Assembly: GCA_029204225.1 (NCBI GenBank)
Contig: CM055099.1
Location: forward strand, 60,361,919 to 60,425,918
Reading direction: 5' to 3'
From: Diphasiastrum complanatum
Lineage: Eukaryota; Streptophyta; Lycopodiopsida; Lycopodiales; Lycopodiaceae
DNA: 64,000 nucleotides
The notes under the pieces are model-generated. The model searched no databases and was not told where the DNA came from. It saw nothing but the letters and a program-made list of their open reading frames with translations. A program made the position numbers and the translations under genes. How positions within the stretch are numbered: the stretch's first letter is position 1; each line of letters starts with the position of its first letter. Shown piece by piece: positions 22,686 through 40,550 of the stretch.

Positions 22686-23290
22686 TATAATGTCCTTCTT
22701 GATTATAATTTCGACAAAAACAAATAGTCCCCTGTCGAAATCCATGGTAACAAAGCCCTTAGTAGCTGTTGGTGGTGGTTCACTAGCTTTCCCCTTCTTC
22801 TTATGCTTCTTGGACCATTTCTCATCATGTAAAGAAGATGAATCCTCTTCTAAACTTGAGGAATTAGAAGATTTTGAACCTGTGTCCAAATCAAAATCAG
22901 ATGAATCATCACGCCAATGATGTCAACGATGTCGCCGGTACTTCTTCCTAGTTTCTTCTTCTTCCAACTGCCTCATGACACAATATGCTCTAGACCTTGA
23001 CCATGCAAAGATGTAGTTCCTCGTCGAAGAACCTTATGTAATCCATGGCAAAAATACTTGACCCTTTTAGCATCTGTAAGTGGCTCTTCTAGTCTCTTCT
23101 CCAACACCTTAAAAGGTTGAACATAAGCCAATACATCCTCCTTCCGCAATTGCTTGATGGCCTATAACTTATCTAGAATTTCTTCATCCTCGTGTCCTTT
23201 CGATACCTTTTCAAAAATGCCCTTTGTAATTCTCTAGAAGTCTTGTAACCCATACTGTGAATACCATTGTAAAAGGATGGACGAAAGAGA
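22686..23290 (-). pseudogene. Gypsy gag fragment
   Basis: The minus strand encodes, in broken frames, a gag-like core (about 23280-22960) with a Y-V-Q-P-F-K-V-L-E-K-R-L segment and a G-L-H region. An Arg/Lys- and Ser-rich tail follows, then a knuckle-like N-Q-E-G-H-Y-I-N-E-C near 22690. Several stops and frameshifts are present. It is joined directly to the Copia RT fragment, so the locus is a mosaic. Confidence 0.5.
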
Positions 23291-24539
23291 GATAAGTTGG
23301 TTAATGTTGTATAGATGAGTTGATGTCAGAGTTTGCTAGTAAGCGAGACCAATTGATGAGTTAGAATTCGTAAGAGGCCGAGATTCTCTTGCATCAACGT
23401 GCTATGCGGTATGCCAAGCAATGCTTACAAAGATCATTCGAGAATACAGATGCTATTTGCACATCTTGATCCTTGTGTATAATCTTGAATGTCTTTATGT
23501 TTGTTCATTGTTCATGTGTATTCAACTGTCATTAAGTTTTTCCACACATAGGCTCGTTAGTTGAATGATCATAAAATCAATACTAGATAGGTAGTGTCCA
23601 TATAGGGCTTGGAAGAGGAGAAATCTCAATTAGCAACAGTAGCCTGCGGCCGAGAGTTCGATTCTATCTAGCTTAATCATAGGAGCATCTCAATCATCCC
23701 TCATCTCTCAGATCTCCAACAGTGGAGAAAAAGTGGATTGATCAGATTCCAACAAAAATATCAGATCAAAATGACCTAATTATGCCCCACACATAGAAGA
23801 TGAAAACTCAATAATAACTTGTCATAAACACTTAGATATGATATTATACTATCTCTATTCGTAGAATAGCCTTACAATATTAGTACTCACATGTGTGGAT
23901 TCATATACATAAGAAAAAAAACATTCTACACACAAAAAATCACTATATCACCACCAAGATGCAAGACATTGATGTAGAAACCATAAGAGATATCTTCCAT
24001 AAGAATGATTGAGAAAAGAATGAGAGGGTTGAATTTCTCCCACACTTGTATGCCTATTCATAATAGCCTCTTGACCTATTTGGATCATCTTGCCTAAGCT
24101 TATCAGCTTATGGAAGTTTCTAGGTACTTGCCAAAAACCTAGACTAACTTGACTAGATTCAATGTATCTCTTCTAACCAATTAGAGTAGTCCAAATTCGA
24201 TCTAATACACATGTATAGTTGATAATACACCTAATATTCCTTATTAATATAAGGAAATGTATCTCTAAGTTGAAAACTCACTTTGGCCTCCAAATTACGA
24301 GATTAGACAACCTAACTAGTTGGCAATTTGTCACTGAACTTTCAAAAATAAGCAAGGTGGTGATGTGTCAAAATGAGAGCTCATCAAAATTGGCCCCAAA
24401 CCTAGCTTAAAACAATCCATGCCTTGTTTCAGAGAACAATCAATGGCCAAACGGTATAAGGGCCGCACGAGTTAACTGACACTTGGCGCAAGTTTGAAAA
24501 TAAGCAGATTCTAGCTTGGTTTGTATATGTTTTTGATGT
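23291..24539. other. Intergenic DNA, nothing firm
   Basis: No coding sequence recognised. GAGTTCGATTC near 23662 resembles a pol III B box and TAGCAACAGTAG near 23629 a weak A box, so a tRNA-derived SINE remnant is possible but unproven. Confidence 0.4.
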
Positions 24540-24889
24540 ACTTTGTGATTCACACATGTGAATCCGTGTTGCCACATGTGAATGCTACTCTAGATAGGCT
24601 AGATCTCATTCATAGGGTTAGTTAGGTTTATTTGTTCATAGTTCCTAGATTATAGGACCAAACTACTCAAATCATGGAGGTAGTTGATCAACCTAACCAT
24701 CAAAATGGCATAACTCTAGGGTTAGATAAGATTGACATATTAGAGCAAAAAATGTTAATTAGTCTCCTTATTACATGCTGGATTTTCACCTAACTTCAAA
24801 GGGTAAGAGCCCTATTGTACATACAATCTATCATTCCAATGTAGTGAGGAGATAGAATTTTGAGAGCACATTGGCAATCTAAATCTAGA
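24540..24889 (-). repeat. Inverted relic of the 11049-type Copia LTR family
   Basis: On the minus strand it shares TTAGGTGAAAATCCAGCATGT and AATAAGGAG, a TCTATCTCCTCACTA block and ACATGTG palindromes with the LTRs at 7982 and 11049. It is strongly diverged with no clear ends. Confidence 0.5.
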
Positions 24890-25286
24890 CTAATAATAAT
24901 TCGTAAGAACATATTACCAGATTGAGCAATAAGAGAGTCAGACTGAATGTAGAAAAGCGTAGCAATATTTTGCATGTCAGAAACTGTATGTAAAAATACA
25001 GTGTCACATTTTTTTGCCCTAATTGTCGCCTGTCAAAAACCCCGTATAAAAACAGTGTCGGGTTTTTTTGCATTTTTTGGCTATCATAAAACCCGTGTAA
25101 AAACACAGTGTCTAGTTTTTCACATTTTTCAGCTGGGGAGTAAAAAACTAGACTATAGCGACAATTAGTTCAAAAATGCAGACTGTTTAAAAATAGTTCA
25201 TTTTCTGCAGGTTACATTTGAGAGAGTAAAATTTAGAGAATGAAGGAGGGTTGTTGGGATGAGTAGGAGTTAGAATAAATTCCAAC
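24890..25286 (-). repeat. 3' LTR of the older minus-strand Copia (approximate)
   Basis: The right edge is set by CTCCCCCTTAAGC at 25287, the complement of a perfect GCTTAAGGGGGAG PPT, so the LTR starts (minus strand) TGTTGGAATTTATTC at 25286. The far edge near 24890 is a guess. Confidence 0.55.
24975..25133. repeat. Three tandem units of about 50 bp inside a Copia LTR
   Basis: Each unit has the order TGTCAnAAAC/ACCCGT, GTAAAAA(T/C)ACAGTGTC and a T-run (about 24975-25030, 25031-25083, 25084-25133). Units also contain short inverted repeats such as CTGTATGTAAAAATACAG. Confidence 0.65.
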
Positions 25287-25795
25287 ACTCCCCCTTAAGC
25301 TAACTGCTATGAACTTGATGTGCAATTGAGATTTAACATACCTACTAAAGTAGAATGCTTATCTCTAGACAATGGCTTTGTCAAAATATCAACCAACATA
25401 CTGTCTGTATGATAGTAACTTAGTACAACATCTTTACTCTGAACTTTCTCTCTAAGAAAATGGAATTGAACTTCTATATGTTTAGTTCTATTATGAGTTC
25501 GTGGGTTCAGAGATAGAGCTATGCAGCTCTGATTGTCACACGAGTATTGTTGGACTGGTTTGTGGAAATTGCAGATCCTGCAGCAGCCTCCTTAGCCAGA
25601 TTATCTCCTTCACTGCTGATGTAGTTGCAACATATTTGGATTCTGTGGAGGACAGAGAAATGCATTTTTGCTTTCTATTGTTCCATGAGATGGGTCCTCC
25701 TATGAGGAAACAAATGTAGCTTGATGTGGATTTTCTGGCATCTGTCTCCTGTCCCAATCTGAATCTGAATAAGTGGTCAATGTGAGTGCAACTTC
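25287..25795 (-). pseudogene. Older Copia: RNase H and pol C-terminus
   Basis: Minus strand, right to left: a Y-S-D-S-D-W start of RNase H with a one-base frameshift at the W. D-A-R-K-S-T-S-S-Y-I-C-F and S-L-S-S-T-E-S-K-Y-V-A follow, then the H-I-E-V-Q-F-H-F-L-R-E-K segment, ending D-I-L-T-K-P-L-S and a stop shortly before the PPT. The reading is cut at 25795 by the young Copia insertion and picks up at 31051 with the preceding RT segment. This proves one element was split by another. Confidence 0.8.
25791..25795. repeat. Target-site duplication ACTTC (left copy)
   Basis: ACTTC precedes the left LTR; the right copy at 31051-31055 is ATTTC, one transition away. Confidence 0.7.
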
Positions 25796-26533
25796 TGTGA
25801 AGAATTGAAAAAGATTATCTATGTTAGATATAGGGGTCTTATGTTTTTTACATCAAGCATCTAGGTGTAGGATGTTGATAGGAATAAATTTGGCATAGAT
25901 GGCAAAATTATGCATTTCCACTTGTAATGCCACTATTGAGCCAAAATAGAGTAAGAGGCTAAACACTTGCTAATTAGAGTGTAGACAAGTGTAAAGTTTT
26001 TGTTTGATGAATTCCAAGAGGTCCAATAGGATATAGAGGTGGAACCTTGTGAGGTCCAATAGGAAATTGAGGTGTGCTTGAATATAGTCCAATAGAATTA
26101 AGAGGTGCATAGATCAATGATCCAATAGGATCAAGAGGTGACAAAATGTGGTCCAATCATAGTTAAGCATAGTGGTAGCTCGTGGACCTACTAGTATCAT
26201 TGTACTCCTCATTTTGATGTTAATTGATTTGGTGATTTCATGGATTTTGTGAGTTATTGGATTTCTAGCTTTCTCTCTCTACCCGAGAGCTCTTGATGCA
26301 TTTTCTCTCTCTACCCGAGGAGAGCAGTTTGTTTTTACTTAGATTATTTTTTGAATACTTCTCACACGTGTGAGTGAGAGCTGGAAGTGATTGAATGCAT
26401 GTAGTAGTGTGTTTTTGCCATAGGATTCAAGATTGATCTTGAATCTCAATCTAGTCTTGATCTTGGTGCATCTACACACCTTAGGAGATCACAAGTACAT
26501 GTAGTGGACAGTCCACACGTGTGAAATTTAACA
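25796..26533 (+). repeat. 5' LTR of the young Copia
   Basis: Starts TGTGAAGAATTG and ends CACACGTGTGAAATTTAACA. It has palindromic TCACACGTGTGA at 26362-26373 and CACACGTGTG at 26514-26523, plus repeated CCAATAGGA-type motifs at about 26022-26140. Confidence 0.9.
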
Positions 26534-26546
26534 TGGTTTTAGAGCC
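26534..26546 (+). other. Primer-binding site, mutated tRNA-iMet type
   Basis: TGGTTTTAGAGCC differs from TGGTATCAGAGCC at two positions and lies directly after the LTR. Confidence 0.75.
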
Positions 26547-27289
26547 TACCTAAGGTTACCATGCATTTTGATCCATCTAAGTGAAAAAAATTTCATCAAT
26601 CTTGAGCTAGAAGTTGTCAAGGCCCATTTTCCTAGCTATCTTGTTCAATCTTGGATCAAAAGAGATCAAAAGGACATTGATTGGGTCTGTCCTGGTACTG
26701 TACGGAATCAGGTGCTCAGACACGTGTGAGGAACATCCAATTTTAGTTTGGAAGTTCTCTCTCATGTTTGATCCATTTATCTTGCTTGATAGCTTGTTTT
26801 GAAGCTATTTTTGTCTAGTTTCTGTTGCAATCAGTTTCATTCCATTTGGTTGAGCCAATCAAAAGTTATAGGCTTTTGAGAGGGTTAGGTAGGGCACCTA
26901 GACCTGGGTGGACACATTTGGTTTGGTCAAGAGATTGCTTGGTCGATCCAAAATCATAGTTGTATGCTTGCCAATCTCATCTATATGTGATCTAGGCACT
27001 GTTTTGAGATCTTAGCCATTTTGTTTCATGCAATATCATTGTATTTGAGTCAAATTTGGTTTCTTAGTGTATTTCACACGTGCTAAGAGTGTTAGATCCT
27101 AACTTTGCCTATACTCCATCATTTGATGTGAAATAGATCTTGTTTTAGAGAGAATTGAGTAGCCAGTGAGAATCAATTCACAAATTGTTGTAAGATCTTT
27201 CATAGGAGGAGATAGTACTCAATTATTGGATCCTATTGAAAGTGTGTAACAACATTTATTGTTCATCATTTGAGTTTTCTTCACTTCAA
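26547..27289 (+). other. Untranslated leader of the young Copia
   Basis: About 740 bp without coding signature. It repeats the LTR-type module: GGTACTGTACGGAATCAGG followed by GACACGTGTGAGG near 26695-26730. Confidence 0.5.
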
Positions 27290-29575
27290 ATGTCTTCAAT
27301 GGGTTCATCCTTGTTGGAAAGATTGACCACTTCAAATTATTCAATTTGAAAAATGAGGATGGAGTCCATCTTGATCCTTCAAGACGTGATGGACATAGTT
27401 CTTGGCCTTGAAGAAGAACCACAAGTTCTTCAAGATGTTCAAAAATACAAAAAGAGAGCTAGGATGGCTCTCCACTACATTAAGATGAATGTCTCTAATG
27501 AGATATTGAGGGAGATAGGTACTTGTACAACAGCCAAAGAAGCTTGGGATTGTCTCAAGACTATCTATGAGGCTAAGAATACCTCTAGGATTCTCACTCT
27601 TAGGAATCAAATCTTTCAAAGTAGCCAAAAGAGTGATGAGAGTGCATCTAGTTATGTTTTGAGAGTAAAAGATATTCATAGAGAGCTTGCTTGTATTGGT
27701 GATTCCATCAATCAAAATGAGCTAGTTCAAGTCATTCTCAATGGCTTGAGAAGTGAATTTGATAATCTTGTCCAATCCTATGCCATTAAGGAGGAGCTAC
27801 CAAGTTTGGAGGCTCTCCAAAGTGTGCTAATTTCAGAAGAATCAAGACAAGAGTACAAGATCTTGAGGATGGACAAGCTTTCTCTCACTCATAATGATGG
27901 CAAAGTTCTCTTTGCCAAGGATAAGCACAAAGAGAGGAGCAAGAACCAACATCAACAATCCTCAAGCAAGGACAAAGTCAAATCCAAAGACAAAGATGAG
28001 GAGGAAGATGATTCCTCTAATGCTTCATCATCCAAGCTCAAGAAGAAGAAGAAGATCAAGTGCTTTTATTGTGGCAAGAAAGGTCATTATGCCACCAATT
28101 GCTTCAAAAAGAAGAATCAACTCAAGCAAGCCAATATTACCAATGAGAAGGAAGACACTATTGCAAGTGATGGAGAGGGATCTCTTATGGTCTCTAGTTT
28201 CTCATCTACTCCTTTCAAGAAGGACGGCCTATGGTATATTGATAGTGGAGCCTCTTCACATATGTGTAGCTCCAAGGACTCTTTCTCTTCTATTGCACCT
28301 TATGATGGAGTGAAGAAATCAATATACACTGCAAATGATTTTGAATGTCCTATTGAAGGCATAGGGAACATTCCCTTGAAGCTTGCATCCTCTAAAGTTC
28401 TTTCTCTCTCTAGAGTTCTTTATGTACCTAAGCTTACCAAGAATCTTATTAGTGTTGTCCAATTGCTTGATAATGGCCTTGATGTAAAATTCAATGTTGA
28501 TACTTGCACTATCAAGAAGAATGATGAGATACTTGCATTAGGATCTAGATTTGGTGGCATCTATAAACTAGATCCAAATGAGAATGTGAATGCTTGTAAT
28601 GTTGATCTTGTGAACAAGCTCTCTATGGAGGAATTATGGCATAGGAGGTTGGGACATCCCAACTACAAATCCATGCTCTCTATGATCAAAGAATCCAAAG
28701 CTATTGGCTTGCCAAAGTCATTCTCCAAGAAGATCAAGCCTTGTGAGGCTTGTGCTATTGCTAAATCTCACAAAAAGCCATTTACAAGATCTTCTATCAA
28801 AAGCAAGCATCCTTTGGAGTTAATCCACTCAGATGTGCATTTCTCACCAACTACAAGCAAGGGAGGAGCCACTTGTTTCGTTACTTTCATTGATGATTAC
28901 ACAAGATTCACTTGGATATATCTTCTTGCTTCAAAATCTATGGTGTTTGATCATTTCCTTATTTTCAAAGCTTATGTAGAGAAGCAATTCTCATTCAAGA
29001 ATAAAGCTCTTAGAAGTGATGGAGGTGGTGAATATATCTCCAATAAATTTCAAGTTTTTTGTGAGCTTGAAGGCATTAAAAGAGAGTTTTCTTGTGCCTA
29101 CTCTCCATCTCAAAATGGAGTGGCCGAGAGAAAGAATAGATCTCTATGTGAATGTGCAAAATCTATGAGAATTGAGGCATCTTTGCCCAAAGATTTTTGG
29201 GGAGAAGCCATTAATTGTGCAAATTATCTTTGCAATAGGCTCCCACATATAGCTCTTGGAGGAAAGTCACCATATGAAATCTTATTTTTGAAGAAGCCTA
29301 AGGTTGATCACCTTAGAGTTTTTGGATGCTTATGCTTTGTCCATATTCCCTTGGAAACAAGGAAGAAGGAAGATCCTAGTGCATGCAAAGGGATCATGGT
29401 TGGATACTCATCCACCAAGAAGGCCTATAGAGTCTTTATACTCTCTACTTCTCAAGTTATTGAAAGTAGAGATTTGTCTTTCATGAAGATCAACACTCAT
29501 CATTTGAAGAGGCCGAGATCAAGAAATCTATGGATGCATCATCAATTATTGATTTTGAAGACAATCATGATGTGA
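27290..29575 (+). pseudogene. Copia gag-protease-integrase polyprotein, one early stop
   Basis: The likely start is ATG 27290. Codon 20 is TGA (27347-27349) where Copia gag normally has the Trp of Y-x-x-W-K; the frame is then open from 27353 to 29575. In order: gag core; Lys-rich region; zinc knuckle C-F-Y-C-G-K-K-G-H-Y-A-T-N-C (about 28062-28103); protease D-S-G-A-S-S-H-M (about 28240-28263); integrase zinc finger (H-R-R-L-G-H-P, then C-E-A-C); integrase core with H-S-D-V, S-D-G-G-G-E-Y and N-G-V-A-E-R-K-N, giving a complete D-D-E. The frame slips near 29490 in the hinge, ending early. Role: capsid, maturation and integration in virus-like particles. Confidence 0.85.
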
Positions 29576-29659
29576 TGGGGTCGAGATTTGAAGAAGACTC
29601 TCCTCGGATTTTTTCACCAAGAAGATCCATGAGAGATAGATCTGAGCCTAAGAGATCTT

Positions 29660-30223
29660 AGTTTTTGTGTGCACAAATTGAGTCAATTTATGCAAGAACC
29701 TAAGATCCATCATTGGAAGATGGCCAAGAGGATTCTAAGATATGTATCTTCATCTTGTGATTATGGTCTACTTTATAAAAGTGAAGATCTATCCATTATT
29801 GGCTACTCGGATTCGGACTTTGCAAGTGACAAGATGGATCGAAAGTCTATTAGTGCATACACTATCTTTCTTGGAGGCAATCTAATATCTTGGCTTTCCA
29901 AAAAGCAAGATACTATATCTCTCTCTTCATGTGAGGCCGAGTACAAAGCACTCACTACAACTACCAAAGAAGTGCTTTGGATCAAGAGGTTATTAATGAA
30001 ACTAAAGTGCATCAAGGAGGATGATCTACCAATGATCAAGTGTGATAACATCTCGGCCCAAGCTCTTGCCAATAATCCCATATTTCATGCAAGAAGCAAG
30101 CACATAGAAGTGGCACACCATTTTGTGAGAGAAAAGCTTATTGGAGGAGAAATCTATTTGGATCATGTCAACTCGTCGTCAACTCGTCCTCTTGTATTGC
30201 CGATCTACTCACCAAGCCTTTGA
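29660..30223 (+). pseudogene. Copia RT C-terminus and RNase H
   Basis: Right after the hinge the sequence jumps to the end of reverse transcriptase (H-W-K-M-A-K-R-I-L-R-Y-V). RNase H follows with G-Y-S-D-S-D-F-A, D-R-K-S-I-S-A-Y, S-L-S-S-C-E-A-E-Y and K-H-I-E-V-A-H-H-F-V-R. Roughly the whole RT palm, including the Y-V-D-D site, is missing. The last residues slip out of frame before a stop at 30223; the usual D-x-L-T-K-P-L ending follows in another frame. Confidence 0.8.
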
Positions 30224-30296
30224 GCAAAAGTGCTTTCATCAAGCATAGATCTAATCTTGGAGTTATATCAAGATCAATGCTCAAATCTTCATAGAT

Positions 30297-30312
30297 AATT
30301 TTTTAGGAGGAG
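30297..30312 (+). other. Polypurine tract of the young Copia
   Basis: ATTTTTTAGGAGGAG immediately precedes TGTGAAG of the 3' LTR. Confidence 0.8.
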
Positions 30313-31050
30313 TGTGAAGAATTGAAAAAGATTATCTATGTTAGATATAGGGGTCTTATGTTTTTTACATCAAGCATCTAGGTGTAGGATGTTGATAGGA
30401 ATAAATTTGGCATAGATGGCAAAATTATGCATTTCCACTTGTAATGCCACTATTGAGCCAAAATAGGGTAAGAGGCTAAACACTTGCTAATTAGAGTGTA
30501 GACAAGTGTAAAGTTTTTGTTTGATGAATTCCAAGAGGTCCAATAGGATATAGAGGTGGAACCTTGTGAGGTCCAATAGGAAATTGAGGTGTGCTTGAAT
30601 ATAGTCCAATAGAATTAAGAGGTGCATAGATCAATGATCCAATAGGATCAAGAGGTGACAAAATGTGGTCCAATCATAGTTAAGCATAGTGGTAGCTCGT
30701 GGACCTACTAGTATCATTGTACTCCTCATTTTGATGTTAATTAATTTGGTGATTTCATGGATTTTGTGAGTTATTGGATTTCTAGCTTTCTCTCTCTACC
30801 CAAGAGCTCTTGATGCATTTTCTCTCTCTACCCGAGGAGAGCAGCTTGTTTTTACTTAGATTATTTTTTTAATACTTCCCACACGTGTGAGTGAGAGTTG
30901 GAAGTGATTGAATGCATGTAGTAGTGTGTTTTTGCCATAGGATTCAAGATTGATCTTGAATCTCAATCTAGTCTTGATCTTGGTGCATCTACACACCTTA
31001 GGAGATCACAAGTACGTGTAGTGGACAGTCCACACGTGTGAAATTTAACA
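30313..31050 (+). repeat. 3' LTR of the young Copia
   Basis: 738 bp, nearly identical to 25796-26533 and ending AAATTTAACA. CACACGTGTG occurs at 30880-30889 and 31031-31040. Confidence 0.9.
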
Positions 31051-31055
31051 ATTTC
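31051..31055. repeat. Target-site duplication ATTTC (right copy)
   Basis: Partner of ACTTC at 25791-25795, with one C-to-T difference. Confidence 0.65.
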
Positions 31056-31560
31056 TATATTGCCATTATAGCTCAACGCATAGTGCTTTGTAGCTTGAAT
31101 GTATCTCAGTATTCTTTGCAGAGCTTTCCAGTGTTGTAGGCCTAGATTGGACATGTACTGAGACAATGTGCTGACTGCATATGCTAGATTAGGTCGTGTG
31201 CAGATCATAGAATACATAATGGATTCTATGACAGACTGATAAGGATACCTGCACATTTCTTGCTGATCTGCTTGAGTTTTGGGACACATGTCTTTGGACA
31301 GCTTAGCTCTTGGATCCATAGTTGTGTCTATGGGCTTGTAGTCCTCCATGCCATATCTACGAAGTACATTAGTCAAGTAGGATTCTTGGCTTATAGTTAT
31401 CCTTCTACCTGCGCAGCCTAAATCAGTCATCTCAAAGTAGAGATTTGGTTCCTGTAATAATTGATTTGAATTGCTAATATCTAAAGAATTATCAACATAT
31501 AATGCTATTATGACATAGCTTGACCCTTATGACGACAGATAGTCTTTCATCTCATTTGAT
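31051..31560 (-). pseudogene. Older Copia: reverse transcriptase segment
   Basis: Minus strand from about 31560: an A-L-Y-V-D-N motif where the catalytic Y-V-D-D should be, preceded by an in-frame stop. E-M-T-D-L-G-C follows, then Y-L-T-N-V-L-R-R-Y-G-M, P-Y-Q-S-V-I-E-S-I-M-Y and A-L-Q-R-I-L-R-Y-I. It continues into the RNase H piece at 25795 once the young Copia is removed. Upstream integrase and gag are not present; the sequence becomes unrecognisable right of about 31560. Confidence 0.78.
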
Positions 31561-37849
<6,289 letters not shown>

Positions 37850-38470
37850 AGGCAATTTATTTGACATCTATGTGGATCCACACGTGGGAGGACCTGTCAC
37901 ACATGTGAAATAACACTTGTAATATTCATACCCATTTATTTAGTTTTTATTTGAGTCAAATATGGAATCTCCTAGATTATAGGAGTTAGATCCTAGATTG
38001 TAGGAATGTAGAAGGTCAACACAAACCACCAATGGATGATGTGGCAAATTAGATAGATCTTATCCAAAGTGGATATGGATGAGTACTATGAGCTGTCCCA
38101 CACGTGCTGGATGCAGCTTAGAGAGAGATTATCATGATTATGTACTTGATCCATGATGCATCCATTGTTGAGCTATGATGAGAAACATTGGTTTGTGAAG
38201 CAATCTTGTTGTTGTCACTCTGTTTAGCAACTTCTTTGTAAATGAATGCTTAGTATTTCATAAGTAAACTTATTCTCTATTATCAGGTCGTACAGTTACA
38301 GTACTTCACACGTGTGAAGCCGTGGGTCATCATTTTTTTATTGTTCTTGCTTGGAATCACTAAAATTGTCAAGTAGAAGCTAGAATTGGAAGCTAGTCTT
38401 GATGTAGATCAAGATCCCAAGTACCAATCACTCTTAGTGATCTTTTGTAGATTAAGATAGATCCTTTTCT
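37850..38470. repeat. LTR-like relic with CACACGTG motifs
   Basis: GTACAGTTACAGTACTTCACACGTGTGAAG at about 38290-38319 carries the same palindrome-plus-GTAC module as the Copia LTRs (quoted in two parts: GTACAGTTACAGTAC, then TTCACACGTGTGAAG). Further CACACGTG sites lie at about 37879 and 38099. Wording such as CTAGATTATAGGA and GTGGCAAATTAG also recalls the relic at 24540-24889. No edges are visible. Confidence 0.4.
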
Positions 38471-38968
38471 CTGAAATTTGACAATTTTGATTTCATGACC
38501 CATTTTTCTCTTAAAGCTTAGGATAAAATTCTCCATTTTCTCATTAAAGAGGCATAGAGAAACAAATTTTCAAGTTCTTTAGTTCTAGAAGAAGAAAAAG
38601 AAGATACATTATACACAATCAAACTGGAGGTATATCGCTAGCCAGCAACCTCTTATATACCGAAAAAATGATAGAACGTAGCTACAAAAGCCGAATTACT
38701 TTCTTATGGACCAACGCTCAACTGTAGAATGTGAATGAGCCTGTTTGCTCTTAGAAAATCGCATTCGGAAGAGAGAAAGATAGGAAGAAAAAGGCACAAA
38801 AGAGAGGAGGATTCCATCCCTGCTCCATCTCATCCTTTATAGTTTTTTCAGGCCAAAATAGGGCACTCTATGGATATGATACCATCGTTGGATTCAAAGC
38901 TTTCTGGAAGGGCAAATCTTCACCGTCCATCACAAATTTGTAGGACAAGTTTTACATATCCCGGTAAT

Positions 38969-38991
38969 CCCCCCCCCCCCCCCCCCCCCCC
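38969..38991. repeat. Poly-C run followed by poly-T
   Basis: 23 C followed by nine T. Such runs are prone to sequencing error, so the exact length is uncertain. Confidence 0.9.
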
Positions 38992-39137
38992 TTTTTTTTT
39001 AACCTTTTTTTAACAATGTCATTGTTGATGTGGTTATTTACGTGTAACCAACAAGGTCGGTACTCTCTCGGTCAGAATTTCCAAGAAAACTTAGTGGGAG
39101 TTAACCTTTTACCCATGTTTGACGGTAGCATTGGGAG

Positions 39138-39390
<253 letters not shown>

Positions 39391-40550
39391 AGAGAGAGAG
39401 ATACAAGATTGCACCTTGACAAAGCAAAACTGAAGCTCTTTGAAGCCTCTATTCATAATCCAACAAGGTAAAATATAGCTAAAAAGTAAAATACAGTACT
39501 AGAAAGCACCACCACTTTCATAATGTCCAGCTGATACCTGTATCTAAGGGGATGCCTTCCAGTGTTCTAAGATGGGCATATCCTGAAGAAAGGATCTGAT
39601 CAATTCATGCCTCTTTTGTTATAGTCCTTGAGATCAGGTTCTGAAGTAGGAATAGGTTGTTTACTTGTTACTGTTCTAATTGCAACAAAAATTTTACTCT
39701 TTGAGCTGATTCGAGCAAATATATGCATGGCCATATTTGATTTCAGTTTGATTGAGATTTTTAAAGATCATATTCAAAGTGATGAAATTTTATGACTTTT
39801 ATGAAATTTCTTAACTTTATTTCACATTAAATATCTTCTAAGTATGAGCTCTGATTCAAGTGTTGTAGAAAGCAATATTGCTCTATTTTTCTTTGCATAG
39901 GAAAATCTCATGATTGCCAAGTATAGTTGTTAAATAAAAAAATAGATGTTGAGATTTGAACTCATTGATAAAATAATAACAACATAAAACATGGAAAGTT
40001 ATAAAGAATGAATGTGATCATAAAAATTGATTGCATGTGAGTAGCAAATCTATTGGAATAATAATAATAACATAAAGCATGGACAATTCTCAAGAATTAA
40101 TGTAATTTGTAATTGGTTGATTTGACGAACTAGCATTGATTAATAAAAATAGCAGATCCATTGGAATGGCTTTACCTATTTTTTTTATCTAATCCTAATG
40201 CCTACAACCTGATGTTTATTATCTAATGCATAATGCCTAAAATCTAATTCCTACAACATAATGCCTATATTCTAAAGCCTACTGCCTAAAATGTAATGCG
40301 CGAAGCTTAATGCGTAAAGCCTACTGGTAATGCCTATTGCCTAAAGACTGTGTATGAAAGGTCCTAAATTGAACCCCATAATTCCTAGACCCTAATTTGC
40401 TTATACGTAACCTTTACTCCCGAACCATTAATCTGTCTCTCACTCTGTTAATGCAATTTTATACTCTACTTAAGTTAGTTTTCATGTATTTGATTGTTTT
40501 CCAATGTTTGATATAAAACTTGATGGTTTTTGTTCCAGTTTCTTGTAGGT
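39391..40550. other. AT-rich intergenic DNA
   Basis: No gene seen. 40183-40348 holds a degenerate short tandem repeat. Confidence 0.45.
40183..40348. repeat. Degenerate AATGCCTA-type short tandem repeat
   Basis: Variants of TAATGCCTA and TAAAGCCTACTG recur about every 12-18 bp. It is a decayed low-complexity array. Confidence 0.55.

Larger units (their letters stand above)
25796..31050 (+). mobile_element. Young plus-strand Copia element inside an older Copia
   Basis: Two 738-bp LTRs (25796-26533, 30313-31050) differ by only about nine bases that I can count. PBS and PPT are in place and a 5-bp duplication with one mismatch flanks the element. The internal region encodes gag, zinc knuckle, protease and integrase. 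Most of reverse transcriptase is deleted between the hinge and its C-terminal end; RNase H follows. It is therefore recent but defective. The insertion point is in the RT-RNase H region of a minus-strand Copia relic. Confidence 0.9.

Noticed and set aside
23600-23700. tRNA-derived SINE or tRNA gene
   Set aside because: A B-box-like GTTCGATTC and weak A box are present, but no cloverleaf, no poly-A end and no target duplication could be found.
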